Assembly (NCBI GenBank): GCA_009103225.1 | Contig: RHPI01001715.1 | Coordinates: forward strand, 100,856-164,855 | DNA from: Chlorokybus atmophyticus | Taxonomy: Eukaryota > Streptophyta > Chlorokybophyceae > Chlorokybales > Chlorokybaceae | DNA length: 64,000 nt | Direction: 5' to 3' | In this document: one piece after another, positions 35,001 through 48,662 of the stretch | How the letters are laid out: each line of letters starts with the position of its first letter | Numbering within the stretch: the stretch's first letter is position 1 | Made by a program: the position numbers and the translations under genes | Notes under the pieces: generated by a model | Database searches by the model: none | Told to the model about the DNA's origin: nothing | The model's input: only the letters and a program-made list of their open reading frames with translations

Positions 35001-37540
35001 CATGTACTGGCCCGGACATACCCCCAAGAGACTCTTGAAGCAGTCGTGTCAGCTTGCTGTCGCGGAATGGAACGTGACTGGCATTTGGGTCCGCTCGTGC
35101 GTTGATACATTTGCCTGAAGCATATCGAAGACCAGAGTCCACCAAGTCAGCCCGCTCAGACACAATTGTGCTCTCAGAAAGTGTTAACGTTTACCTAAGC
35201 ATGTTAGGGACAAGTTGATACTCTTTGCTTCGCTTGCCCTTTGGCCTTCAGAGCCTGTGCCAAACCCACAGCTGTTGCGTACAGAGTCACAACACATACA
35301 GGACTATGACACCAGCGACAAGGAGTGTAGAATACACGTGTCATCCACATGCGCGAGTTGTTTGTACCTGACTTCTTCAACCGCTCAGAGCCTACAAGCA
35401 CAACCAGCCATGTCAGCAAAAGCAAGCAGCGTGGTGACTTGACGAGCTGTCGGTACACGATTATTACCTGCCAGGTCAACAAGGAACAGCTTGCCAACGA
35501 TGACCCTATATGAACAGCCAGCGGATCAGTACACATGAGCCAGCTGCATACTGCACCGCAAAGCAGCCTACATTTGCTTCGCGGCCGTTGCTGGGGACGA
35601 CTTGGGTGCCCTACGCGTTTGCAGTCCTTGTTTCAAACGCTTTTCCACAGTCAAAACGACAATAGCATGACTTCTACTCGAATGCGCATTCTGCACATGT
35701 ACGTTTAATGAGAAGTCCAACGCATCATTAGAAACGGTAAAGAGCTGGGCACAAAGCAGATTGCCGCACCAGCTTTGTGTTGGCAAAAGTGCGGTTGCGT
35801 TCGCCAAGTTGCAGCAAGCGCAGACAGTCCTCAACGCTTTGTACAAAAACCTGACAAACATGGCTGTCAGCTTACAGGTACCGATGCAAACATGACAGGA
35901 ATGCAGAACTGCCTACCAACCTCTTCAGCGCCAGCAACATAAACACCCGTTTCCCCTTCGCGAATGGACAGGTTGCTGCTTTCTGGCCGCAGCAAATCCT
36001 GAAGCTGAGTAGTGACAGATCCAGGTTTAGGATATTGCACTTTTATGGTTGCATGGCACTTTGGGGACCCACTACTTCAATGAGCGGGTACAACGTGAAG
36101 GCTTCACACAGACAACCTACACAGCGGAGATGCACAGTGTGTCACTCACCATTTCCATATATATCTGGACATATGACATCATGACTCGGAAGTCATACTC
36201 CCAATCTGCCTTTGCTGCCACAAAGATTTCTGCTGTAGCTCGTGGAATGATGCCTGCGAACAGGTAGACAACATTCACAGCACCTCAGTCGACACAAGTC
36301 GCTTTGTCCTTGGCTGCACACTTCCAAGCATGGCCATGCAGGTGCTATGGTAAACGCATAGCTACTTACCGACTTGGGCGGAGTACGCGCTTGCCAGTGT
36401 GTACGTTTTGCCTGCCCCGGTCTGACCATAGCACATGATCGTGCCATTGTAGCCAAGCAGCACGTCCTGATGAAGACAACGCAATCAGAGTACAGTGGCC
36501 AGTGGCAATCCTGTCTTGGCCAGGCTGTTGACGACACGCATGACTCACTACTGCCGCAATTCAAATGTAGCTGGCATAAACAACAGTATGCACCTCAACA
36601 ATTGGCTTAGCAGCTGCGGTGTACACCTCAGCCTGCGTTGACTCCGGCCCCAACACATGGTCAAAAGAAAAGTCGTTCTGCTCGACTACAGCATTCCTGC
36701 ACAGCAAACATGGAAGCCATAGGTTAACAGACAAGTTACGGGTGCCTTTGTGTAGTGCATACGTCTTCTAACAGAGCCAGCATGATCTGTTCATCTGCGA
36801 TGCTGAACATACAACACATGCCGTTTACGCACTCAACAACTACGGTTAACCATACAACAGCACGGCTGCTTGCATATGCACCGCTACTGAGCGCAAACTG
36901 CAATGGGCAACTGCACTCACTTGCGAAAGACCACACAAGTGTTTTCAACACTGTCCCCCTCGATGACCACCCCTCCACCTGGCTGATCAACCTCCTCGGG
37001 GGTGGGCGGTCGTATGCGCACAGTCGTTTGCACACGCTCTGCATGCAACACGTTGACACTCAGCCACAGGCATCGTGTGCGTACCCTTGTACCGCTGTCC
37101 ACCTGACACTGATCAGACTACTGCAAGTGAACATACATGCATGAATATCCCCGCCCATTGCTTGCCTGCAGCAAACTCCGCCTCAGCAGCTGGCGCCGAC
37201 GCCCTTGATGAAACCCTTGGCGTATCAGCAGGGGAGCTGGCAGGCATAGCAGCAAACGGCGGAGGCGGAACCCCATCCCGGCTGAACCTTCTAGGCGTAA
37301 CGCTCTCGCTGTAGCTCGAGCGCCGGCTGCCGCCGTCTCTGTCGAGGGACGACGGTGGCGTCGGTGACGGGGCGACCCTGGGTGACGGCGACGCCGACCC
37401 TGGCCTGCCATTTGCTTGCCTGCCCCCACGCACACAAATGTACACGTCAAACAGCAAGCAACGTTCTCATTGGTACGATGGGACACTGCCTTGAGCCAGA
37501 CAGATTTGCTTCAATACCTTTTCTGACCCCGACTTTTCAT
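32044..37540 (-). CDS. Kinesin with ARK-like N-terminal motor and repetitive coiled coil, 23 exons
   Basis: Microtubule motor, about 953 aa. Exons in gene order: 37540-37518, 37419-37166, 37038-36921, 36696-36594, 36466-36370, 36253-36150, 36004-35921, 35850-35770, 35690-35572, 35506-35469, 35391-35368, 35245-35195, 35114-35022, 34958-34870, 34791-34720, 34476-34435, 34263-34109, 34037-33995, 33840-33811, 33723-32926, 32844-32769, 32705-32635, 32340-32044. A Ser/Pro-rich head precedes the motor: [30 protein letters not shown]-loop [13 protein letters not shown] (~181), [12 protein letters not shown] (switch I), LVDLAGSER (switch II) and [13 protein letters not shown]. These resemble plant armadillo-repeat kinesins, but no armadillo repeats follow. 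The tail is coiled coil, with 42-residue tandem repeats in the 798-bp exon. The intron 37039-37165 uses a GC donor. Exon 1 (MKSRGQK) is short and less certain. The gene is divergent from the gene at 37955. Confidence 0.9.
32990..33660 (-). repeat. 126-bp (42-codon) tandem repeat within the kinesin coiled coil
   Basis: Three clear copies and two weaker flanking ones encode a 42-residue unit built around [24 protein letters not shown] and QLSERVKQ. Forty-two residues equal six heptads, so copy-number change keeps the coiled-coil register. The best-preserved copies are very similar at the DNA level, indicating recent duplication or gene conversion. Confidence 0.88.
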
Positions 37541-37954
37541 GCAACTTTGAGCTGACCTGATAGGCGTCGTCGTGCGCTTCATGCTTGGCCAGGCTACAGC
37601 TCCCAGGCTTATGGACGGCGGCTACACACTTCAGCGAAGGTGTCGCCCGACTGCTGGCATGATGGATTTCAAGGGAACGCAAAACTCGCACAGCAAAATG
37701 CTTGTAGCCAGATCTCCTGTCGTTCAACCTCCTCCGCCTCCTCCGCCTCCTCGTCCTGCTCCCTCTCCGCCGCCGCCGCCGCCGCCGCCGCCGCTTCTGC
37801 TATGCCACTTGCTTGAGGCAGACTGGATTTGAACTTGAGCAGTTGGCGCGAACGCTTGCTGCATGTGATGATGTGTCACAATGCTGCCGTTCCGTTTGCA
37901 GTCGTCAAGTTGTTGTCGCTGCTGTTAGCGACGACACCACTGGCGCAGTCAGTG
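37541..37954. promoter_or_regulatory. Divergent intergenic promoter region
   Basis: The start codons of the kinesin (minus) and the thioredoxin/GST-fold gene (plus) are 414 bases apart and point away from each other, so both promoters and leaders must lie here. The stretch contains a CCT/CCG run around 37728-37797 that may set nucleosome position. No TATA element was recognised. Shared control is an inference from geometry only. Confidence 0.55.
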
Positions 37955-40132
37955 ATGGCGTCGTCCTCGTCGCCGGCGGCGCTTGCAGCCCTGACGCCTG
38001 TGCCTTGCATGCGAGGCTTGCGGCGGGATGGGGGACAGCAGAAATCGCAAGCCACAGCCAGAGCCACAGCCAGAAGCCTCCATGGCAGCAGGAGGAGGGG
38101 CATGCCGCCGGTGGTTGTCGGCGCCCAGGACGATGGTGCCGCTGCCAGCAGCAGGAATGTGTTATCGGTGCTGTGCCCTCTGCTGCGCCTCATTGGGGTG
38201 ACCACTGCTTGTTTCCCCAACACCAACTAGAATTGCGAACGTGTATGGCCTGCGATATCATGCATGGATGGATGCTCATGGTGAGGGGGAAACAACCCAG
38301 CTGATTGCCATGTGGCAGCCTCCCAAACTGACGCTATACGTCCCATTGTGTGGCAGGGAGGTGACCCCGCCGCACCACGCAATCGCACACTCGAGGTGAG
38401 CACATGCACCCAACCGGCACAACAATACCACGCAGGCAGCTTGCTCTGTGTTAATGTGATTGTGCTGCTTTACCTTTGGGAGGGCAGGTGGCTACCTCTG
38501 GAGTGGCCAGCCTCGCACGCCTTCCCTATGGTTCCGTGGTGCTTGACAATACTCGACACGACAAAGCAAGACCGAAGCTACCACTGCAGCTGTACGAGTT
38601 TGGTAAGCAAGGGGTAGTAGTGATGCCACGTGCAAGGCGATCAATGCGTGTGCATGCGCTAAGGTTGATGAGTTGTGACTGGCGAAAGACAGATTCTGTT
38701 CTGGTGCGTGGCAGAAGCATGCCCCTTTTGCAGGCGAGTGCGCGAAACGCTCACTGCGCTCGACTTAAACGCTGAGGTACAGCTGCACAAGGGCGAGTGC
38801 GCGGTTGCGTGAATGCCTGCATGTCTGCGTGCGTGTCAGCACGGCTTGCTCACAGGCTCCGATCAACCCGTGATGTGTGTCTACTAGTCATAGTCTGACA
38901 CCAGGAAAGCCGTAGCGCAGATCTACCCGTGTCCGAAGGATTCTTTGCGACATCGTGCCAGAGTGCAGGCCCTTGGAGGCCAACAACAGTACGTACGTAT
39001 GCACTGTTGTGAATGTCACTAAAACTGCAAATTCGGCCACACATGCTAGCTGTGGCACACATCACCGCTCAATAAGTGCTTTGTTTTCGGCACACACACA
39101 CACGCGCGCATGCGAGAGAGCCTGCCCTCCCGCACATGCTCACAACAACAGACACGCACACACGCGCACGTGCACGCAGGTTTCCTTTTCTTGTGGATCC
39201 CAACTCTGGACGGCACCTGTATGAAAGCGGTAAGAGTGTTCGGTCAGCACTCCCCACAGAACGGTGCAGACAAAGTTAGCGCATCCTGTCTTCATCAACA
39301 GGTGACATCGTGAAATACTTGTATGAGCAGTACGGTGGAGCAGCGGCTGCTACCCCACCGTCCGGCTTCCTCACAAGGTGCAACACAGTAACTAGACTGC
39401 TCACCCTGCTGCCCTTCCTGCTGTACCCACTGAAATGCTGTGGCTGTTGTTGCTGATAATGTTGCACGAGCACAGCACGTATGTGACGGGGTTCGTGCCG
39501 ACTTTGGTGCGCGGGGGCCGAGGCATGTCGCGTTACTCCAGAGCCGCGACAGAGCCCCCTGCCCAGCTCCTGAGGCTGTACTCGTACGAGAACAACCAGG
39601 TGTGGGTGCCACTTGGTAGCAATTGTCAATGCCATGTGGACCGAGGGTGAGTTTTAGCGACAGAGTTATTGCTTTCTTGCGCAGTTTGCCAGGCTGGTGC
39701 GTGAAGCACTTTGCGAGCTGGAGCTGCCATACTTGCTGGTAAATTCTCAATCCTTTCTTGCACATCTACCGAGTATCACGTTGCCGGATGCATGGTGACT
39801 TTGCTATACTTTGCACACACAGAGCCAGAGTTGTTGCTCACATGGCTGCAGGTTTCGACTGGCAAGGGGTCGGCGCAACGGAGTGACCTCGCAAAGATTG
39901 CCGGCTCAACACAGGTACGTCACCTGACGTGCATGTTTCATGCTTCATCGATCCCTGTGTGGTGCAGAACGCTGAGCTGCTGCATCACATGTTGATGATT
40001 TCCTGCTCGCAGGTGCCGTATCTGGTCGATTTAAACACTGGCGTGCAGATGGGGGAGTCTGCCGACATCATCAACTACTTGTTTAAAACTTACTCAGCAG
40101 CAGTGCCAGCAGAGAGCGCCGCACGATTGTAA
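37955..40132 (+). CDS. Plastid-type tandem thioredoxin/GST-N-fold protein, 11 exons
   Basis: Exons: 37955-38197, 38357-38395, 38488-38602, 38715-38776, 38921-38988, 39180-39229, 39302-39377, 39476-39599, 39685-39738, 39852-39914 and 40013-40132; 337 aa with all phases closing. The first ~90 residues are Ala/Ser/Arg-rich and resemble a chloroplast transit peptide. Two thioredoxin-like GST N-terminal domains follow. Domain 1 has LQLYEFEACPFCRRVRETL (redox CPFC, Cys135 and Cys138), QFPFLVDPNSG and YESGDIVKYLYEQYG. Domain 2 has LYSYENNQFARLVREALCEL, QVPYLVDLNTGVQMGES and ADIINYLFKTY, without the CxxC pair. Order and motifs match the plant plastid protein family represented by Arabidopsis At5g03880. 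The likely role is thiol redox chemistry in the plastid; substrates are unknown. A more upstream in-frame ATG at 37829 exists, but 37955 gives the more typical transit peptide. Confidence 0.92.
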
Positions 40133-40871
40133 CAGCAGCTCTCTCCCCTGTTTTGCCCACCTTCACATATCCAACAATTGCAGCCCTGGTGACGCGACAG
40201 CGCATGTGCTTGCTGGCCATTGATTGTCGCGGCGCACAGTTTCATCTGTACATGTACATGAAGAGACGAGTGTGTCAGGCTAGAGTGCTTGTGTTGCTGG
40301 GATAGTGTTAGGGCTTTGACACTGGGACCTTGTGACCGGTTGGTATAATAGAGAGGGAGGATCGCTAGCGCACAAAGCGCAGCAGAGCAGCAACAGTCAT
40401 AGATATAGCAGCGGTGGATAAGCTAGCTCGAACGCTAAGCTCTGACTGGCCAACTGATGTGGGCAAACTACGTAGGCAACTAGTAGTAGACGTGCAATAG
40501 TGCTACTCTGGCGCAACAGACCTCCATACTACTCAATGGCATGAACTGCCAATGTACAGTACACACATCCATCCTCCCAAGTACTCTCATCAAGGCCGCA
40601 TTGCAGCCAAGAAGGTTGTAGTATAGACCGTGGTACATGTGTAGGTCAAATACCAGCAAACGGCTTTGTATGATAAACTACCAGTGTGCTGCTCCATCAT
40701 ATTTCATTAAGGTTGCTGTCAAGCTTAGGCAACGGACAAACTAACTTTACAAACCTATATAACTAGTGCGGTATTTGGTCTAGCAATACAACAGACTGCT
40801 GTATTGCTGTAGTAGGTCTATTACTAATATAGCATTCAAGCAAAGAAGAGTGGAGATGCGAGTGGTGGTGC
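40133..40871. other. Convergent intergenic region
   Basis: Between two genes whose 3' ends face each other. It holds their 3' UTRs and no open frame of note. Confidence 0.6.
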
Positions 40872-43715
40872 TCAGGGCAGCTCCATGTTGTCTGGGCGCT
40901 CTGAGATGGCCCGCATGTCGATTGCGATGCCCGAAGAGGGGCTGGTGGAGCTGCTGGTCATGGTCTTAAGCTCCTCCCCGCAACGCAGCACGGCATCATG
41001 TACCCGCACAAAGATCCAGTCGCGGCCAATGAGATCCACCACGCCTGTCGTCTCCAAGAAGCCCATCACGGTGCGTGCGGGGTTGGAGAGCACAATCTGA
41101 ACGCCGCGCGCATGGTACTCTTCGTTGAGCTCCTCAATAGCCTGCAAAAGAGTGAATATTGTGTTAGCCATGACGCCAATATTGATCAAGAGTACCAGGT
41201 TACCAGTCAAGTGAACTTCACGCACCCGGACACCACTGGTGTCAATGGATGAGACGGGGCTGAGGTCGAGGATGATGAACTTGATGGGTGCCACGGACGA
41301 CTGCTCAATGGGCAAGCTGTCCAGCTCGAGGGACTTCGTGCGGAGGAGCCTGTTGTCCGCAAGCTCAGCGGTGGCGCGGCCGGCCTTGAGCTCGACGCGG
41401 CGGATATAGTCCTTGAGGTAGTGCACGTTGGCGAAGTAAATGGGGGCATCGATACGCAGAATGACCATGCCCTCGGGGCTCTTGGCCTCGGGGTACTGGC
41501 GGACGTTCCTGTACACGGTGCTGTGGGGTAGCCTGCCAAGGATGGCCGTGTGCGGGTGGCCCGACTCATACAAGATGAACAGCAGGGACAGCAGCACACC
41601 AATCCCAATGCCCCACTCAATGCCCGCAAACGCCGTGAGAGCAAACGTGGTCAGCGCCAGGAACAGGTCGCGCTTGGAAACCTTCCACATGTACTTCCAC
41701 TCCTCCTCGTCAATCAGACCAAGCACGGCGGACACGATGATGGCGGCCAGCACCGCTTGCGGCGTGTACTTGAAGAGGGGCGTCAGCAACATGATGACAA
41801 CAAAAATCATCGTCGCGGTCACCACTCCAGCAATCTGGGTCTTTGCGCCAACCTCATTGTTGACCGCAGAGCGTGAGAAAGATCCTGCATGCAAGGATAC
41901 GACTGTCATGATCGTGAAGGCTCAGTGCTGAAGACACGGCTACAGGAAACAATGTCATCATGCCGGTAACACTGCCCATGCTTACCAGTGATGGGGTAGG
42001 AAGAGAAGATGGCACCAAACATGTTGGCAGCACCTAGGCCAACGAGCTCGTGGTTGTGGCTGAGTTCATATCTGTGCTGGATGGCCAGCTTCTTGCCGAT
42101 GACAATAGACTCCACGTGACCCAAGACGGCGATGATAATGACATGCCTCCACATCCCGTCTTTCAGGTTGTCAAAACTCCAGTCGCTTACGGACACTGGA
42201 GGGGCGCCACTGGGGATCTTGCCAACAACCTTGACCCCGTGCTGATCGACATTGGAAACGATGACAAAAACAGTGCTTAAAATGATTGCGAGCAGCGGAC
42301 CCACATAACGCAGCACACGCAACCTTCGAACGCGCTTGCCCTGTGCACAAAAACCAATGCATGAGCCAAGGGGCATAGCACCGAGAAGGCACTGCAATCA
42401 GCACTGACTGTTGCGAATTCTCTGCACATGCGCTTTGTCAGGGAAGGTGTTGCATGCTTGTCGCGCATGTGCTGCTCACCAGCAGCTTGAAGGACACCAA
42501 CATTATCAAAAAGAACACGAAGATGCCCACCGTTGGCCCATTAATCTGCGATGCAAACCAGAATTCTGTGGTCAGAACCAGACAATCAAGCTCAATAAGC
42601 CCCACATGAAATGATTGACATGCATGACGTGTTGCACTACTTAATAAAATTCACATGTACGCAACACAGCACCTGTGAAATGTCCTTGAATATATACTTG
42701 AGGTTCTCATGGATGAGCTCGGAGCGCGGGATGTTGTAGCCGAGTGCATTCTTGGCCTGCTGGGCCATGATGATGATGGCTGTGGCAGAGATGAAGCCCG
42801 TGACCACGGCGTGCGACAAGAAGTTGATGAGGAAGCCGAGCTTCAGCAGGCCAACGAGCAAGACGAGGAAGCCATTGGACATGGCAAGATAGACGGCAAT
42901 CTTGACGGCCTCTGGCGACAACGGATCCGCTTTGCCCTTGATGGCATCACTGACAAGCAAAGAGATGATCGCAACGGGGCCGACCACAAGCTGACGACTG
43001 GTGCCAATGAGGGAGTAGATGTAGGGGCCGGAGAAGCCAGAGTAGAGGCCATACTGAGGCGGCAAGCTGGCAATGCCAGCGTAAGACAGCCCCTGTGGGA
43101 TAAGCATGCAGCCGACAGTGAGGCCAGCCAGCAGGTCAGCGCCGAAGAGCTTCCACGTGTAGTCAGGCAGCCACTTGGTGAAGGGGAAGTACATGTTGAG
43201 GATGCGGATCACACGGGCCTTGGGGGGCTTCGCCATGAACTTCTGAAACTCCAGCTTCTTGTCCTCCACAAACGCCTGTGTAACTGTGCGGCTGTCCCGG
43301 AATCCATACTTGGCCTGCCCCACAACAGCAGCAGCACGCACAATAATCAGAAAACGAATAAAGTCAACTGTGCGGGAGGAGGGCATCAGTTCAACTACTA
43401 CCTTGCCCCAATGTCATGACAAGCATTGAACATGCCATGATGTGTCATGCACGCTTGCTCTGGGCGCGGCCAACGTTTGCAGTTCTCTGTGAATGCATGA
43501 CACGCAGTCACTTGGTACCAGGAGAGCCACAAACACCGTCTGATCAGTTCCACTGTGCACTTGCACACTGGCCAGTCGCTCACCCGATGGACAACGCCAG
43601 AGCTGGACTTGCCCAGGAAGGCCTCGTCCTGCGGTGGTTCCGTGTCGGCATACTCCGTCGTAATGGCGCCGCCCCCACCCACCGGCGTCACCTCGAGGTC
43701 GTTCTTGTTGGCCAT
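40872..43715 (-). CDS. SulP (SLC26) family sulfate/anion transporter with STAS domain, 6 exons
   Basis: Exons in gene order: 43715-43584, 43314-42673, 42545-42480, 42340-41986, 41884-41226 and 41141-40872; 707 aa. The acidic, Gly-rich N-terminus is cytosolic. The SulP membrane domain starts after PFTKWLPDYTWK, with ADLLAGLTVGCMLIPQGLSYA (transmembrane 1 signature) and YGLYSGFSGPYIYSLIGTSR. More helices follow, along with SSYPITGSFSRSAVNNEVGAKT, the family signature near the substrate site. The C-terminal STAS domain includes IILDLSPVSSIDTSGV and RGVQIVLSNPARTVMGFLETTGV. The length is normal and no residue appears missing. The protein is expected in the plasma membrane, importing sulfate with protons or exchanging anions; specificity within SulP cannot be read from sequence. 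A GCC/GCT repeat in front of the start (43724-43750) lies in the leader. Confidence 0.95.
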
Positions 43716-45284
43716 CGCACCCGCAGCAGCGCCGCCGCCGCCGCCGCTGCCTAAGCCTGCGTCTTTGCTTTCACCTCTGCTGCCTAGGCTTGCGTCTTTG
43801 CGTTCACCTCCGCTGCCTTTAAGCCGCGGCAGCGTGCACAAGTTGCAGTTTAATGCGGAATCTTCACAGCTTCACAACCCCAAACCCTAGTCATCGCCCT
43901 ACAGGCTGCGGTCAACTGCGATTAGCTGACCGCGAACGAACGCACACTGTGCGAAGCAGCGAGACGCGCGCGGGAGGGCAGCAGTCGCGACACTGAACAG
44001 TCATGCATTGTTCGTGCAATGAAATAAATGATCGTAAATGATCACGCCCACCTGCCAGTACGGAAGTGCTCGTGGCGCCCCTCGCCAGTAGCGAGTCGTC
44101 CTTCCTTCGCCGACAACGCACGCGCGGCTTCCCGCGTAACGCAGCGCGGAACGAAACTTTTTCTGCTGTAGGAGTCCCATCGTCAACGTCAATGCGCTGA
44201 GTCCGGTCAGTGCATGCATCACCGGACACCTTGACATGTGGGTCCATTCCCGCGCTCAAGCGTCAACGCACTGACCGAACCCCACCTGCGTTCCGCCCGG
44301 GGTGGCCGCAGCGGGAGCTCCACTTTCGGTCACATGGGTATAGTCGCGCCTGTGTGTAGCCTAGCAAGCTGCAGGACCGCCCACGAGGCGACCACCAGCT
44401 GCAGCGCGCTGACTGCTGGGGTCACGCACGCATGGGGTAACAAGCAAGGCTCTTCTAACCGGTGTCGTTAACTCTGATGGTTTAGCCAGTAAGTTGTCAA
44501 GTACGTTGCCTGGTTACCCATGCACAGTCTTCCCCGGCTATCCGAATCACATTGTTTCCATGACTTCACTTCCACAACCTTAGCTCCAGGAAAAATCCAA
44601 AGTTCAACAGACGAAAGTTTTACTAGCGCTCCTCTACTAGCGGTCTGTTGAAGGCCGGCAATGCAAGTTATAGTGTCAAACTTCTGTAAACCGCTGGATA
44701 GGCTTATTCAAGGTAGATGCCTTACTTAGGGCTGTTATGGCTATTATGACTATTTAAATTGAAAAGTTGCAGCGCTTAAGACACAACAGTTGAACTTGAC
44801 ACTATTGTCGCAAATTAACATAGAGCGCGATATTCTTAGTACTACGATAATACTGAAACGGGGGTTATGCTTTTGGTGCATAGAAGAAAAAGGTCTCGCT
44901 TGTGATAGAGTAGTAGTTGGGTTAATAACATAATATCCATTTGAATGATCATAAGCCACGATGTTACAGGCTAACATAATAGCATATATAAATTGCTGTA
45001 TGTATGTATGACATTATTGGTGGTATGTTATATATCGTAGTGACACGAACCATCCATTACTATTATACAAGGTATGGACAGCATGAAATCAGTTTTATCA
45101 TGCTCGATGTGTAAAAGTGCATCTTAAATAAACTACACGAAACTGCAACTTTATTTTGATGCGTGCATAGAGCTGCGGGGGTTTTAATTCAACTTGCAAT
45201 ATGTGACGCAATAAAAACTATAATAAATATTTTTAGATATATTTTTGTTATCATCCCTAACAAACATGAATGTCAAGTGCTGTT

Positions 45285-45520
45285 TATATGCACGCACGCA
45301 TACACGCACGCACGCATGCACACACACTTACACACACACATATTATATATATATATACATTGTATCATATATACACATGTATCTGTTTATTATGTATACA
45401 TACATATGGATGTTTATGTACCATAATAATATAAATATATATTACATATGTATATTTTATGTATATATGTATATATGTTTGTATGTATATGTCGGTATAC
45501 ATATACTTTTATACTTTCGA
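45285..45520. repeat. CA/CG and TA-rich microsatellite block
   Basis: A run of CACG/CACA units passes into (TA)n and TGTATA-type units with many ATAT words. It creates spurious open frames rich in Tyr, His and Thr that should be ignored. Confidence 0.85.
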
Positions 45521-48500
45521 GTGCGGGCTGGTCTTATGGCCCTTAAGTTATGGTTATGTTATGGGGAGATTATACTATACTATTAATAGTGTCTTACGCT
45601 CCAGTATCACACATTACGGAAATGTTCTCGTGGCCTACAACATTGGAAGCTCTGCGATTTGTGATAGTAAAGGCGTTAATCTCATCTATCAAAGTCTCTT
45701 GACCGGGGAAGCCTATAGTCGCCTCCTGGTAGTTGACCACCCACTTGGTTGGGTTGGTAACCACCTGCCATTGACTTAACCGATGGTCCCTCGTAGCAAG
45801 CGTTGGTTATCGTAACTGGTCAAGCTTGCATGTGGATGGTTGCTGTCGTCCGATGGGGCTCGTCCCCAACGCTACCCATCAAGTACGACTTCTGTACGAA
45901 GCGGAGAGCTTGGCGTCGCTTCGGTCTGCGCGTGGGGCTGTTGTGCAACGCAGCGCCAGCGACCTTAACTAGTTTCAGGGTCGTACAATTTAGACCGCTC
46001 GTGCGTCGTTGTCCGTGGCTTAACGACAAACGTGCGTTCTTGATGCACGGAAGCCAGTACCACCACGGATGATGCGCATGCGCAAGTTGCAACAGCTTTC
46101 TCGAGTCCGGAAAAGTGTAAGGGCATTGCTTATGGCAAGCAACTTGCAAGCAACAGAGTTCTCGAGTCAGAAAGCATTTCCTCTAAGCAACTTGGAGGAA
46201 CAAGTGAACAAGCATACGTTTCGTTCATAAAATGGATGGAATTGGACTGCTTGAAGTTGCTTGAACTTTCATAACGACGAAGCCACGCATTGTGAATATG
46301 ATATTCGTATATTTCAAATGGATTACGTCGTCAATTGCGGATTATTTGTTAGGTGTTGTAAGATGTGATAGAGCAGCTCGTCATGTGCATCAATAACACG
46401 CGCATGTATACATATATATACCAGTTTGTATGCTTTTACATGTTTAATCTCATCCAAATGTTGAAAAATAATATGTTTAAGTCAATATCAATAATCATTT
46501 AATATGTACAAGATAAACACGCCTATTACAACTTATAATAATAACACATGCGCTTATGCAACCACAAGTTTTAAAATGCAAATTTTATCCATGTAACATG
46601 GATAGCAATAATGTCTTCTTAAGCCGCATAAGGATGATTGTATGACCGTAAAAACGCATACTATTTATCAATGAAAAAACCTTGAAAAGATGCGCTTGTT
46701 GTAATCATACAGTATGTTGAGCATAATACTTCATTGTTGTGACTGCTTCACAACGCACATGTTGAAGTGTGCCAATCAACTGTAGCAAAGTTTACTATTC
46801 AATGAACTTACTTATGGTTGCTGTCGCATACTACACAAGAAGACTCACCTTGCAAATTACTCCCCTTGCTCCCCACCCCCCCGCTCCTCCCATTTGTATG
46901 ACATGTGCGTAAATCACAATGCTACATATCCAAGAAAGGTTGCGACATAGTTTAGCGCGTGGTTTAGGCGGTGATATGTGCTACATGTTGCACGAATAGC
47001 CAACACATGTTCCACATGACGTAAGCGCAATATATACTATGATATACATACCATAATGTATAACTTTACGGCATCATATCATATATGTTATGATACAACC
47101 TATGGTATCACATTTATACAACATGAAACATATGCTGTAATTGTAAAATTGTACTTAAGAGATCTAGACTCTTATATTAAGTCCTCTGGTCTTACAGTTG
47201 GGTTATAATAGCAAATTTCGCTACCATAACAAGCTGGATATTCGGCATGTGGCTCCACTCATGGCTTATGTGAAGCCGGACATGATATATGTCTCATAGT
47301 CATAAATCAGACGTGATAGTACGCAAAACTGATTAAATCAACATTATTAAGCTTATAGTAATAAGATGATACAAAGCAACATGGTAGCACATGTATGCGT
47401 GCGTGCATACGTGCGTGCGTGTGAGACACATATAAAGATAAAACGCAATCTTTAATTGTATATAACGTGACGAGGCTTAAATGTCAGTAATGTGATGTTT
47501 GCACACAAACTTACTTGGGTGATCAGCTTGGCAAGCAAATGCACAAGCATAAAAACTTACAACATCTCAGGTAGTATTGATGGAATCCCATCAGTATCTT
47601 AAGTCTCACCAACCACCAATCAGTGCAGCACCTCGCATCAGAGTCACCTCACTATCATAGAAGGAGAGGACGCCCACCTCAGGAGCACATTCCCACGTCA
47701 CTACTCACATAAAGAAATGAGAGGATGACCACAGGCCCCTCCCCTCAGCGCTAAACCAAGGCACACACATGCACCTCAAAGGGCGCACACAAACACATAC
47801 GCTAGCACCACAAGGGATGAGAGCCCCTTCAACATTAAATAGCCAGGCACCCCATGCACAAGTGGCCCTCTCGCAAAGTTTTCACACACAGCAATCGACC
47901 CTACAAGGTTGCAACTTAGCTTTTATAGCACATGTTGCTCTCGAACCTAGCACACGATGTTCAAGGCCACCAAGGCCTTGTCACTATGCGCTGACTTGTC
48001 ACATGACATTTCCCCACATATGCAAATATAGCGGCAGGAGCAGCAGCAGCACAAGCACGATCAGCGTAAGCATTATAACGATAAATTCATGCACGGTAGG
48101 GTAGGCACATGCCATTAAGTTGAAAAGACATGTAAAGCTAAACAACGATAGCAAGGTTGCAAGTGGTGCACGTGCGTTGGGCCCCACAGCAGCACTACCC
48201 ACAAGCGAGCACGGCTAAGACAACATTGCCGTACCTGTGTGGTGAGTGCCTAATATAGCGACGTCCAAAACATGGGCTATATAGGGGTCATCAAACTCCA
48301 TTTTTGGAGTGCCACATATCATGGCCCGGCGTTTGAGTAATACCTCTATTCCATCATACATTTAAAATATAGAATAATATGTAATAATAATATGTAATAA
48401 GCAGCCTGTTTGGCAACAGACATAAACATTCGTGTTTCCGTGCGCTTTAGGGAGCGCTTAAAAACATCCATGTTCATAAACATGCTGATAAACTACTTTT

Positions 48501-48626
48501 TATGATGTGTCTTGAAGCATGAATGTTTCAAGCAATTTGCTTTATTTATAGCCCTTCACAAAAATGTTTGAGACGCTATTGCAATATGCGATTAGCACAA
48601 CATAATCACTGCCGTGTATTGCAAAC

Positions 48627-48662
48627 ACCACTTGTAATGCAATAGATTGCATTACAAGTGGT
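48627..48662. repeat. Palindrome with 17-bp arms
   Basis: Perfect arms (left arm ACCACTTGTAATGCAAT) with a 2-base loop at 48644-48645. It lies in AT-rich gene-free DNA. Confidence 0.85.

Noticed and set aside
42709-43419. 236-codon plus-strand frame inside the SulP gene
   Set aside because: Antisense shadow of the SulP membrane domain, which is firmly on the minus strand.
45163-45586. Tyr/His-rich frames
   Set aside because: Translation of CA/TA microsatellite.
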